A DNA stretch of 18,207 nucleotides from JANXSD01 sp043758125 (GTDB lineage Bacteria > Bacteroidota > Bacteroidia > AKYH767-A > OLB10): the NCBI GenBank assembly GCA_043758125.1, contig JAYVOC010000127.1:1-18207 (forward strand), given 5' to 3'. The notes beneath the pieces are model-generated. The model saw only the letters and a list, made by a program, of their open reading frames with translations, made no database searches and had not been told where the DNA came from. Positions 1-6,704 of the stretch are shown here, one piece after another. The number at the start of each line of letters is the position of its first letter. Position 1 is the stretch's first letter. Made by a program: the position numbers and the translations under genes.

Positions 1-112
1 CTAACAAATGAAAAATTTCCAAAGTCCCGGTACCATAGCGTTCTATATCGCCAGTTAAAAACATACAATTGGCCAACAAAGGATTGTGAGGGTATGAACC
101 AATTGAAATCCC
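1..112 (-). pseudogene. C-terminal fragment of a RecG-like / AlbA_2-type ATP-binding protein (cut by window edge)
   Basis: Read on the minus strand from about position 112 to the window edge, one frame gives a stretch containing SYPHNPLLANCMF, then TGDIERYGTGTLEIF. This matches the conserved C-terminal pattern of RecG-like transcriptional regulators with an AlbA_2 domain and an HATPase_c_4 domain (general form: R-NP-L-A, then G-IE-WG-G). No start codon or N-terminal DNA-binding domain precedes it. Instead it follows a broken cytosine methyltransferase in another frame. I read it as the tail of a gene that lost its front part in a deletion or recombination. The rest of the tail lies outside the window. 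The family call rests on motif memory only. Confidence 0.6.
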
Positions 113-299
113 CCTTTTTAAATAATTCTGGTGAAATAGATTTATAGTTTTCCTCATAAGTTATTCGAGCATATTTATCCCATTCACTTGCAAAAACACA
201 GTTGCCGCCTACAGAATGAATTGCTAAATGAAAGCCTCCAATACCAGCAAAAAGGTCAATGAATTCGAATTGTTTTTTAATTATTCTTTTACTACTCAT
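99..299 (-). pseudogene. 5' fragment of a cytosine-C5 DNA methyltransferase
   Basis: The minus-strand frame from the ATG at 299 gives FIDLFAGIGGFHLAIHSVGG, then CVFASEWDKYARITYEENY. These are motif I (the AdoMet-binding FAGIGG) and the start of motif II (acidic SEWDKYA) of C5 methyltransferases of the Dcm/restriction-modification type. The similarity runs to about ELFKKGDFN (near 102-125). The expected GDI and PCQPFS catalytic motifs never appear. The frame stays open to the window edge, but the residues after ~102 are an out-of-frame reading of a RecG-like tail. A whole enzyme would need about 300-400 residues, so this gene cannot make an active methyltransferase. Its ATG overlaps the AbiEii stop codon as ATGA (296-299), so it was probably the third gene of the abiE operon. 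Confidence 0.75.
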
Positions 300-1114
300 A
301 ATTTCAATTTCTTTAACTGTCTCATCACTTCTCGTTCTACTTGATCAAAGTTCGGTAAATTTTGTATTTGCTCATTCATAGAGCTTTCCCAGCGTCCTTT
401 GTACTGTGGTAATCGCTCTGCCAGTTTTTTTTGAAAGTCGGCAGGGTTTAATTTTTTAGTTGAACATTTGTTAGCGAATTCTTTAAGATAAAAATTAACC
501 TCCATTTTTTGTACTTCGAGCAAATACCAGATATCGTAAAAATCACGAGCCTGCATACGTTGCATAACTGTACGCATTTTTTCAACTAACACTTCTTCTA
601 AAGTATAACATAATAGTTTATGTTTTTCTAAATCAGAATAATTAATTAAAATATTTTTCGTTACTGGTTTAAACTCTAGTTTTTCACTTCTTGAAATATC
701 AACTTTTACTTTTTTATTATTCCCTTGTCCTCCCAACGGGCCAACATAGCTGATGTAAAAATTAATTCCATCTGTTGGTTCTTTATCAAGATCATTTATA
801 TTGTTTTCAATGATCTCTAAACTAATATTTGCTTCCTCCAAAACGTATTCAAAGGTTTCTTTAAACCAAACAAGAATTTGTTCGTTTGCAATCTTGTTAT
901 TCATTAAAGTAATATCAAGGTCTTCTGAAAATCGATAGTCGCCAAAATATATTTTCTTTAAAACCGTTCCACCTTTAAAGACAATCGCCGTAGAAAGTTG
1001 CTCATGTTTTGCAATTCCCTGTAATATCCATGATAACAAATAATCTTTCTCTATCTGCTGGTCACGAACACCGGCTTCACGTGCTTTCTGCTGTATTTCA
1101 CCCGGCTTGATCAT
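296..1114 (-). CDS. abiEii: AbiEii-like nucleotidyltransferase toxin (type IV toxin-antitoxin)
   Basis: This is a 272-residue protein of the AbiEii/DUF1814 nucleotidyltransferase family, the toxin half of AbiE abortive-infection and type IV toxin-antitoxin systems. Family members transfer nucleotides to cellular targets (tRNA acceptor ends in studied relatives) and stop growth. Motif I is FKGGT (46-50) followed by SEDLDI (63-68), the metal-binding region. Motif II is KVDI (137-140). Motif III is EEVLVEKM (173-180). Motif IV is ARDFYDIW (189-196), the RDxxD signature. All key residues are present, so it looks intact. It overlaps the upstream AbiEi gene by ATGA (1111-1114) and the downstream methyltransferase fragment by ATGA (296-299), implying coupled translation. 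The target here is unknown. Confidence 0.88.
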   Translation of the reverse strand: MIKPGEIQQKAREAGVRDQQIEKDYLLSWILQGIAKHEQLSTAIVFKGGTVLKKIYFGDYRFSEDLDITLMNNKIANEQILVWFKETFEYVLEEANISLEIIENNINDLDKEPTDGINFYISYVGPLGGQGNNKKVKVDISRSEKLEFKPVTKNILINYSDLEKHKLLCYTLEEVLVEKMRTVMQRMQARDFYDIWYLLEVQKMEVNFYLKEFANKCSTKKLNPADFQKKLAERLPQYKGRWESSMNEQIQNLPNFDQVEREVMRQLKKLKL

Positions 1115-1932
1115 GTATAAATTGCAGATTTAATCGTATCTGTCTCTAAATTTTGCTGAATACTCCATCTACTAATTAACTTGCCTGATTTTGGTAATTC
1201 CGTATCTAAAAGAATATAAGAAGCAGTTTTTGCTTTTTGCAATTTATCAGTGATATTATTATTTATTTCAAGTAGCTCTAATAAAAATCCAAGACGTTTA
1301 ATAACCGCTTGAGACCTGAATTTTTTTGTATAATCAAGTAGTGTATCAAATTTTATTTTTTCTTTCGAAATATAAATTGCCCTTGCCACTTCAACAATTC
1401 CGCCTGCGTAATCGGGTTTAAATAAACAGTCAACAATTGTTTTTTCTAGATCAGAACATTGCACTTTATTAAAGTTATCTATCCAGATTTTTTTGGATCC
1501 AAAAAAATGACTTTCGTTATGGTATATAAATTGAAAAGACACATTTTTGATTTTAATTACTGATGGACGTATTTGTTTTGAAACAACAATTTGTTCCTTT
1601 AAAGAAGGTTGTGTTATGAGGTTGTGAATTTGCAAAGCAGAATAATAACCAATATAATATTGGGCGTTATTTACCAAGTTTTCCGCTATTAAATGCCAAT
1701 CGGGCATAAAGTTTTCGGCATTTGCTTCGTATGGTATGATGTAATAAACTCCATCTTTCAATCGCATTAAAAGTCCTCGCTTTGTCATGTCACTAAGTAA
1801 CTCCCGACGTGCCCCTTCCTTCGAATTAGGAGTCGCTTTGAATGCTTCGCTATAGTCAAAGCAGTTCTTATTCTGTCCGTTAAAATAGGATAAAAGTTCG
1901 CTTGACTGAGTTGATATATACTTACTTTTCAT
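1111..1932 (-). CDS. abiEi: AbiEi-like antitoxin / transcriptional autorepressor
   Basis: This is a 273-residue protein of the AbiEi antitoxin family, encoded directly before AbiEii. The N-terminal ~70 residues look like the winged-helix DNA-binding domain (LLSDMTKRGLLMRLKDGVYY is the typical wing end). The rest is the C-terminal antitoxin domain, with YYIGYYSALQIHNL (~92-105), the SFQFIYH strand and CSDLEKTIVDCLFKPDYAGG (~159-178). In known systems AbiEi does not bind the toxin protein. It counters toxicity and represses its own promoter by binding inverted repeats. Two such repeats lie upstream (1941-1957, 2029-2047). The start is the only good ATG, 8 bases from the proximal repeat. The stop overlaps the toxin start by four bases. 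Length and gene order are normal for the family. Confidence 0.87.
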   Translation of the reverse strand: MKSKYISTQSSELLSYFNGQNKNCFDYSEAFKATPNSKEGARRELLSDMTKRGLLMRLKDGVYYIIPYEANAENFMPDWHLIAENLVNNAQYYIGYYSALQIHNLITQPSLKEQIVVSKQIRPSVIKIKNVSFQFIYHNESHFFGSKKIWIDNFNKVQCSDLEKTIVDCLFKPDYAGGIVEVARAIYISKEKIKFDTLLDYTKKFRSQAVIKRLGFLLELLEINNNITDKLQKAKTASYILLDTELPKSGKLISRWSIQQNLETDTIKSAIYT

Positions 1933-1940
1933 AGTAATAA

Positions 1941-1957
1941 TATCAGGATAAACCTGA
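1941..1957. promoter_or_regulatory. Proximal inverted repeat, probable AbiEi operator (IR1)
   Basis: The sequence TCAGG-ATAAA-CCTGA has perfect 5-bp inverted arms. The surrounding 17-mer is repeated exactly at 2029-2045. It begins just downstream of the predicted -7 box and ends 8 bases before the antitoxin ATG, so a protein bound here would cover the transcription start and the ribosome entry area. AbiEi autorepression through paired inverted repeats is known for the streptococcal system. The assignment here is inferred from position, symmetry and duplication. Confidence 0.68.
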
Positions 1958-1960
1958 CTA

Positions 1961-1990
1961 CAATGATACGAAAAATAATTTAATATTCAA
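1961..1990 (-). promoter_or_regulatory. Promoter of the abiE operon
   Basis: On the minus strand, TTG (1990-1988) is followed after exactly 19 bases by TATCATTG (1968-1961). This fits the Bacteroidota primary sigma-factor pattern (-33 TTG, -7 TAnnTTTG) with one mismatch. Transcription would start close to 1957, at the edge of the proximal inverted repeat, as expected for a repressed promoter. There is no experimental support. Confidence 0.5.
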
Positions 1991-2028
1991 GCTCATTCAA
2001 CTCAAAAAACTATGTTTCACAGTACAAT

Positions 2029-2047
2029 TATCAGGATAAACCTGATA
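2029..2047. promoter_or_regulatory. Distal inverted repeat, probable AbiEi operator (IR2)
   Basis: TATCAGG-ATAAA-CCTGATA has perfect 7-bp arms. Its first 17 bases are identical to the copy at 1941-1957, 88 bp away. It lies about 70-90 bases upstream of the predicted transcription start. Two identical palindromes flanking a promoter suggest cooperative or looping repression by the AbiEi product. Confidence 0.65.
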
Positions 2048-2125
2048 TATTGAATATGAAACATAACAATACGACATTAACCCACTTGAAAACAAGCTTC
2101 CATGATGAACTTAATAATTTTGCAT

Positions 2126-2239
2126 GAGGGATTGCAACGGATAGCCCACAGGAGTTGGTTAGGCTTTGCTTAAACAACAACGAGGACTTGCATTGAAGAG
2201 CCCGACCGATAAAGTATTTTCACTTTATCGGGCATGCCC
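2126..2239. repeat. REP/BIME-like two-hairpin intergenic element
   Basis: Two similar 22-bp segments (2126-2147 and 2182-2203, common pattern GAGG-NN-TTGCA-NN-G-N-A-N-AGCCC) stand 56 bp apart as direct repeats. Between them is an imperfect hairpin (GTTGGTTA 2154-2161 against TAAACAAC 2171-2178, one mismatch). After the second unit comes a perfect 10-bp hairpin (CCGATAAAGT 2206-2215, ACTTTATCGG 2222-2231), then the palindrome GGGCATGCCC (2230-2239) and six A. The layout resembles dispersed intergenic repeats that I recall from other Bacteroidota genomes, ending in GCCCGACC-stem-GCCC. It sits right after the stop of the 136-residue gene, so the hairpins may also end that transcript or protect its 3' end. 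Copy number cannot be judged from one window. Confidence 0.5.
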
Positions 2240-2249
2240 AAAAAATAAT

Positions 2250-2660
2250 TTATCGTATCATCACTCCACGTTTTTCTAGAAGCGGAATGGTTGTGAAATA
2301 TTCTTCTTTGATGCTCTCTGGTAAAAAAATATATTTCTTATCGAAGACTTCACTGTTAATATAAAAACTCACCCAGTACTCGTTGTTCAATCCGAATACG
2401 TCGTTTTGAATGGGCTCGATAAGCATGAATGACAACGCTTCTACTTCACCTAAAAAATGTCGTAGCGTTGATGTTTTTACTGTCTCGCCTTTATAAGTGC
2501 CGTAACCTTTGCTCGATACTAAAACGTTTTCAATGTTTTCTCTTTTTAAATTGAGGATATAAACTTCCCAAAGTGATTCATTATTTTCACCATAAACTTC
2601 TTTAGGTATGATTGCAATGGCAATATCTTCAACTGCAATACGTGGAATATCTTTTAACAT
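2250..2660 (-). CDS. Conserved-type hypothetical protein, 136 residues
   Basis: I do not recognise the family. The protein is acidic, has no signal peptide and no membrane segment, so it is probably cytoplasmic. It reads as alternating short strands and turns (IAIAIIPKEVYGE, SLWEVYILNLKRENIENVLVS, WVSFYINSEVFDKKYIFLP), suggesting a small beta-rich fold. The phrase LRHFLGEVEALSFMLIEPI (~67-85) is the most distinctive part. It begins 17 bases after the stop of the serine hydrolase and is the last gene of the ispG-lipB-hydrolase run, so co-transcription is likely. Good codon structure and tight spacing argue that it is a real gene. No function can be assigned. Confidence 0.72.
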   Translation of the reverse strand: MLKDIPRIAVEDIAIAIIPKEVYGENNESLWEVYILNLKRENIENVLVSSKGYGTYKGETVKTSTLRHFLGEVEALSFMLIEPIQNDVFGLNNEYWVSFYINSEVFDKKYIFLPESIKEEYFTTIPLLEKRGVMIR

Positions 2661-2677
2661 GAAATAATTTAATAAAT

Positions 2678-3820
2678 TTATTTAATCCAATCCATCACGC
2701 CTTTCACATACACTGGCATGTCCATCAATCCACCATCGGATGCTTTCTCTGCACGCTTATGTCCAAGCCTTACGAATACAATTTGTTCATCAGGAATCAC
2801 AACAATATATTGACCTAAAATTCCACGACAATAAAAAACATGCTTACCATTGTAGTCGCCAATCCACCATTGGTAACCATAAACTTTATTTGGTTTTCCT
2901 TCGTCGGATGTTGGAGCAGGAGTTGTACTTGCAACAACCCAAGCAGTATCTATTAATTGTTTGCCTTTCCAATTTCCATCATGCAGATACAACGATCCTA
3001 CTCTTGCAAAATCTCTTGCGTTAGAATAAAAACAACAGTACGCTTTCTCTCTTCCATTTTCATGATCGAGACTCCAATCAGCTGTATGCATTGCTTGCAA
3101 GGGTTGCCATAATTTCTCTGTGGCGTTTTCACTTAACGATTTTCCTGTTGCACTTTCGAGAACTAATCCTAATAATTGTGTTGCAGAACTTTGATAATTA
3201 AAATCTTTTCCAGGTGTTCCTACTACATCTAAATTAGCAACTAATTTATGTAAATCTGTTCCATAATATGCTTCTGTTACAGGGCTAAATAAACTGGTGT
3301 AGCCTTCGTCCCAACTTAATGCAGCCGACATGGTTAAAAGATGACGAATAGTTAATTGCGCTCGTGTTCCCGTTTTATATTCAGGAATAAAATCACCAAC
3401 ATGTTGATCGATCGATTTTATTTTTCCTTCTTGAATTGCCATTCCAATCATTACACTCACAAAACTTTTTGCCATCGAAAAAGAATTCGATAACGATGAA
3501 TCATTGTATTGCTCCCAATAATTTTCATAAAGCAATGAATCATTTTTGATAACAATAAATGCAACACTCTTTAAATCTTCCAATTCTTTTTTTAGAGCTG
3601 AAGGCATTGGTTTTTTGTTGTATTCTTTTGAAAAAGGCCACTCTACTCCATTCGTAGCAATAATTTTTCTATTATTAAAAAGTGCATTGTCATCGATATC
3701 AACATAGTTATAAATTAATGCTTTAAACATATAGGTTTTACCTGATACGAATGCATAAATGGTAAATAATGCAATTGCAACAATTAAGAATATTCCAATA
3801 AAGCGAAATACTTTTTTCAT
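2678..3820 (-). CDS. Membrane-anchored serine hydrolase of the beta-lactamase (class C / 6-aminohexanoate-dimer hydrolase) family
   Basis: A 380-residue member of the beta-lactamase family PF00144. Residues 5-27 form one hydrophobic segment after a lysine pair (signal anchor or uncleaved signal peptide), placing the enzyme outside the inner membrane. The catalytic SxxK motif is SMAK (S115, K118), in SFSMAKSFVSVMIGMAIQEG. The second motif is Y209-Q-S211 (NYQSS). The pattern YGYQWWIGDYNG (~314-325) is typical of esterase/NylB-like members rather than true beta-lactamases. The third motif is not a clear KTG, as often in this branch. Likely an esterase, amidase or peptidase of unknown substrate; antibiotic resistance should not be assumed. 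It lies 10 bases downstream of lipB, in the same run. Confidence 0.85.
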   Translation of the reverse strand: MKKVFRFIGIFLIVAIALFTIYAFVSGKTYMFKALIYNYVDIDDNALFNNRKIIATNGVEWPFSKEYNKKPMPSALKKELEDLKSVAFIVIKNDSLLYENYWEQYNDSSLSNSFSMAKSFVSVMIGMAIQEGKIKSIDQHVGDFIPEYKTGTRAQLTIRHLLTMSAALSWDEGYTSLFSPVTEAYYGTDLHKLVANLDVVGTPGKDFNYQSSATQLLGLVLESATGKSLSENATEKLWQPLQAMHTADWSLDHENGREKAYCCFYSNARDFARVGSLYLHDGNWKGKQLIDTAWVVASTTPAPTSDEGKPNKVYGYQWWIGDYNGKHVFYCRGILGQYIVVIPDEQIVFVRLGHKRAEKASDGGLMDMPVYVKGVMDWIK

Positions 3821-3830
3821 GATAATAAAG

Positions 3831-4580
3831 TTATGCGTTTATACGATTTGGCCAAGGTAAAAGTTCGTTTGATTCCATCCGAATTGCAAACTGAAATAAT
3901 TCCTGAAGATGCAAGAGAACTTTACTTTTTACTTCTTCTAAATCTAATGATCGTCCTAATTCTTTTTCTAGTGATGTTACATCTTTATCATTAATACCAC
4001 AAGGAATTATTTTTCCAAAATAACTTAAGTCGGTGTTTACATTAAATGCAAAACCATGCATCGTTACCCACCGGCTACAACGCACACCAAAGGCGCAAAT
4101 TTTTCTTGCTTTATTTTGATCATGAATATCTAGCCACACTCCTGTTAATCCCGCGATACGTCCTGATTTCAATCCGTAATCATTACACGTTAGTATGATT
4201 GCCTCTTCAAGAAAACGTAAATATTTATGGATGTCATTAAAGAAAAAATCTAAATCGAAAATTGGATATCCTACTAATTGTCCGGGACCATGATAAGTGA
4301 TATCACCTCCACGATTTATTTTATAATAGGTTGCGTTATTTTCAGAAAGCCAGTTTGCATTTACGAGTAAATGATTTTCGGTTCCACTTTTTCCTAATGT
4401 AAATACATGTGGATGTTCACAGAATAATAAAAAATGACGTGAAGGAAATTGTTCTTCAATATTCAAATTTCTATTCTCCATTTTCTGACGAACAGTTTCA
4501 TTGAGAATCGCTTCTTGCAATTCCCAACAATCTTTGAAATCAATATTACCTAAATCATGAAAGATAACTTGCTGCATCAA
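3831..4580 (-). CDS. lipB: Octanoyltransferase LipB (lipoyl(octanoyl)-ACP:protein N-octanoyltransferase)
   Basis: LipB moves the octanoyl group from octanoyl-ACP to the lysine of lipoyl domains (E2 subunits of 2-oxoacid dehydrogenases, GcvH). LipA then inserts sulfur. The 249 residues carry the family landmarks: HPHVFTLGKSG (56-66), RGGDITYHGPGQLVGYP (90-106), the catalytic lysine in K160-ICAFGV, MHGFAFNVNTDL (174-185) and the catalytic cysteine C194 in PCGI. It is slightly longer than the E. coli enzyme, with most of the extra at the N-terminus. Two adjacent Met codons make the start uncertain by one residue. It begins 21 bases after ispG, so it is probably translated from the ispG transcript. 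Confidence 0.95.
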   Translation of the reverse strand: MMQQVIFHDLGNIDFKDCWELQEAILNETVRQKMENRNLNIEEQFPSRHFLLFCEHPHVFTLGKSGTENHLLVNANWLSENNATYYKINRGGDITYHGPGQLVGYPIFDLDFFFNDIHKYLRFLEEAIILTCNDYGLKSGRIAGLTGVWLDIHDQNKARKICAFGVRCSRWVTMHGFAFNVNTDLSYFGKIIPCGINDKDVTSLEKELGRSLDLEEVKSKVLLHLQELFQFAIRMESNELLPWPNRINA

Positions 4581-4601
4581 AATAGTAAACGATATTTTTT
4601 A

Positions 4602-6575
4602 TTAAACTTCTTTCTCAACCCAATCACCATGCTCTTTGATGAGATCAATTAATGCATCAACAGCCATCTCTGCTTCGATACTACGCTCTACTACAACTTT
4701 ACCTTTATAGAGAGTGATTTTCCCAGGACCTGATCCTACATAACCGTAATCAGCATCAGCCATTTCACCAGGACCATTTACTATGCATCCCATGATTCCA
4801 ATTTTAATTCCTTTAAGATGATCGGTGCGAGAACGAATTTTTGCTGTCGTTTCTTGAAGATCAAATAATGTTCGTCCGCAACTAGGACAAGAAATATATT
4901 CTGTTTTGGAGATACGTGTTCGTGCCGCTTGCAATACTCCGAATCCTAAACTATTAATCATTTGCGGAGATGCGATTCCATTTGCATCGATCCAAACTGC
5001 ATCAGGAAAACCATCTAATAACAATGCTCCAAAATCAGTACTTGCATGAAGTTGTAATGTATCGGATGATATGGAAGAATAAGATCGCTTAATCGTTATA
5101 GGATTTGTTATTCCTTTATTCATCAATTCTATTGCTAAACGACGGAGTTCAGCCATTGCATGAATGTTTAATGTTTCCAAAACAACTACACAAGAAGTAT
5201 CAAGTGCATTTAAAATTGTATCTTGATTTTCAAATAAATCCTTTTGTGTAACTGCAATAAAATTAAGTTGTGATGATTTAATATTTGTCGAAAGAAATTC
5301 TTCAACTTTAAAGTAAGGAAAAATATTTTCTGCTTCGTCGGATTTTTCCCAAACAGCAGCATCAGCAATTAAACTTAATGTTCCTGGAATTGCGAAATCG
5401 ATTTTATTTTTTCCTAAATAAATATAATCACACGCTTGATCGCTAAGATTCCATTTATCAAGAGGCACTGAATAATTATATCCTACTGCAAATAAATTCG
5501 CTACTGAAATTTTTTCATTCTTCGAAAAATCGGCGATCACACGAGGAACATTTTCTCCTCCGATATTTTTTACAGCATTACTTACTCTTCGCGAATAAAC
5601 AAATGGATCATAAGGTAATCCACCAACACTTTTATTTTCATTAAGTGGTAAATCAACAATTGATGCATGACCAATTCTATTGTTGTAGCGATCAACTAAT
5701 GCTTTAGCAACTGGAATTTCAAATTCGGGATCTTCTGTTAATGATACGCGAACAGTATCGCCTATTCCATCTTCAAGTAATGTCCCAATTCCTACTGCTG
5801 ATTTTATTCTTCCGTCTTCGCCTTCACCAGCTTCTGTTACTCCGAGGTGCAGAGGGTAATTCATCTTTTCAGCATTCATCTTCACAATCAAATGACGATA
5901 GGCTTCTACCATCACTTGTGTGTTACTTGATTTCATACTGAGAACGATGTTATGATAATTTTCTTCTTCACAGATACGTAAAAACTCAAGTGCAGATTCG
6001 ACCATTCCAAAAGCTGTATCACCATAGCGACTCATAATACGATCGCTTAGTGAACCATGATTAGTACCGATGCGCATTGCTGTTCCGTACTCTTTACAAA
6101 TTCTTACAAGTGGAATAAACCGTTCACGAATACGAGCAAGTTCTGCATCGTAATCGGAATTCGTATACTCAATAAATTCAAATTTCTTTTTGTCTGCAAA
6201 GTTTCCTGGATTCACGCGAACCTTCTCTACAATTCTTGCTGCAACTTCAGCGGCATTCGGTGTGAAATGTATGTCAGCAATTAATGGTGTATTGTAACCA
6301 CGTTTTCGCAACTCCTTTTTTATATTTTCAAGGTTACGTGCTTCGTTCATACTTGGAGCTGTTATGCGTACGTATTCACAACCTGCTTCAATCATTCGAA
6401 TAGATTGCTCAACAGTACCAAGAGTATCCATTGTATCTGTGGTGGTCATGCTTTGAATACGAATAGGATTTGGTCCTCCCATTGGCACATCTCCAATAAA
6501 AACTTCACGTGTTAAGAGGCGACTGTAATGAGTTAGGCTATTACAATAAAGTCCTTGATGGGTGATCGTTTCCAT
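4602..6575 (-). CDS. ispG: 4-hydroxy-3-methylbut-2-en-1-yl diphosphate synthase, long form with insertion domain
   Basis: IspG (GcpE) converts methylerythritol cyclodiphosphate to HMBPP, the penultimate step of the MEP isoprenoid pathway, using a [4Fe-4S] cluster. The N-terminal TIM barrel (~15-300) contains PIRIQSMTTTDT, EYVRITAPS, LIADIHFTP and RIGTNHGSLSDR. A large insertion domain (~305-555) makes the protein 657 residues, the three-domain form found in Bacteroidota, Chlamydiae and plants, against ~370 in E. coli. The C-terminal domain binds the cluster through C563 and C566 (CPSCGR) and C597 in GCIVNGPGE, with E604. All ligands are present. The start ATG follows the promoter box TATCTTTG by only four bases. 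It is the first gene of a four-gene run. Confidence 0.96.
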   Translation of the reverse strand: METITHQGLYCNSLTHYSRLLTREVFIGDVPMGGPNPIRIQSMTTTDTMDTLGTVEQSIRMIEAGCEYVRITAPSMNEARNLENIKKELRKRGYNTPLIADIHFTPNAAEVAARIVEKVRVNPGNFADKKKFEFIEYTNSDYDAELARIRERFIPLVRICKEYGTAMRIGTNHGSLSDRIMSRYGDTAFGMVESALEFLRICEEENYHNIVLSMKSSNTQVMVEAYRHLIVKMNAEKMNYPLHLGVTEAGEGEDGRIKSAVGIGTLLEDGIGDTVRVSLTEDPEFEIPVAKALVDRYNNRIGHASIVDLPLNENKSVGGLPYDPFVYSRRVSNAVKNIGGENVPRVIADFSKNEKISVANLFAVGYNYSVPLDKWNLSDQACDYIYLGKNKIDFAIPGTLSLIADAAVWEKSDEAENIFPYFKVEEFLSTNIKSSQLNFIAVTQKDLFENQDTILNALDTSCVVVLETLNIHAMAELRRLAIELMNKGITNPITIKRSYSSISSDTLQLHASTDFGALLLDGFPDAVWIDANGIASPQMINSLGFGVLQAARTRISKTEYISCPSCGRTLFDLQETTAKIRSRTDHLKGIKIGIMGCIVNGPGEMADADYGYVGSGPGKITLYKGKVVVERSIEAEMAVDALIDLIKEHGDWVEKEV

Positions 6576-6579
6576 GTTG

Positions 6580-6587
6580 CAAAGATA
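6580..6587 (-). promoter_or_regulatory. -7 promoter element of ispG, nearly leaderless
   Basis: On the minus strand TATCTTTG matches the Bacteroidota -7 consensus TAnnTTTG exactly and is followed by CAAC and the ispG ATG. Transcription should start at or next to the start codon. No TTG lies at the ideal 19-base spacing (the nearest is 24 bases away), so the -33 box is weak. The same four-base spacing is seen before glyS and the cysteine desulfurase. Confidence 0.6.
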
Positions 6588-6643
6588 GGGCGAAATTAGG
6601 TGTTATTACCTCAAAAATTGATGACAAAATATACCACACATTC

Positions 6644-6686
6644 AAAAATTAATGGCAGATCAAATTAAACTGATCTGCCATTAATT
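6644..6686 (-). terminator. Strong intrinsic terminator after the SRPBCC gene
   Basis: A perfect 16-bp stem (6647-6662 paired with 6671-6686; arm AATTAATGGCAGATCA) closes an 8-base loop. On the minus strand it is followed by five T. It lies 18 bases beyond the SRPBCC stop and upstream of the ispG promoter, separating the two units. Confidence 0.82.
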
Positions 6687-6704
6687 CGATTATTAAATAC
6701 TTTA

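Noticed and set aside
1941..2047. Reading the two 17-bp copies as attachment sites or target-site duplications of a mobile element
   Set aside because: Each copy is internally palindromic, only ~70 bases of non-coding DNA separate them, and they flank a promoter of an autoregulated antitoxin gene, so operators explain them better.
2740..3024. Plus-strand open frame opposite the serine hydrolase gene
   Set aside because: It is antisense to a gene with clear catalytic motifs and its translation shows no family signature. It is an open frame by chance.
2678..3820. Calling the serine hydrolase a beta-lactamase resistance gene
   Set aside because: Only the fold and the SxxK motif are shared. The YQWW region and lack of a clear KTG point to esterase/amidase-type relatives.
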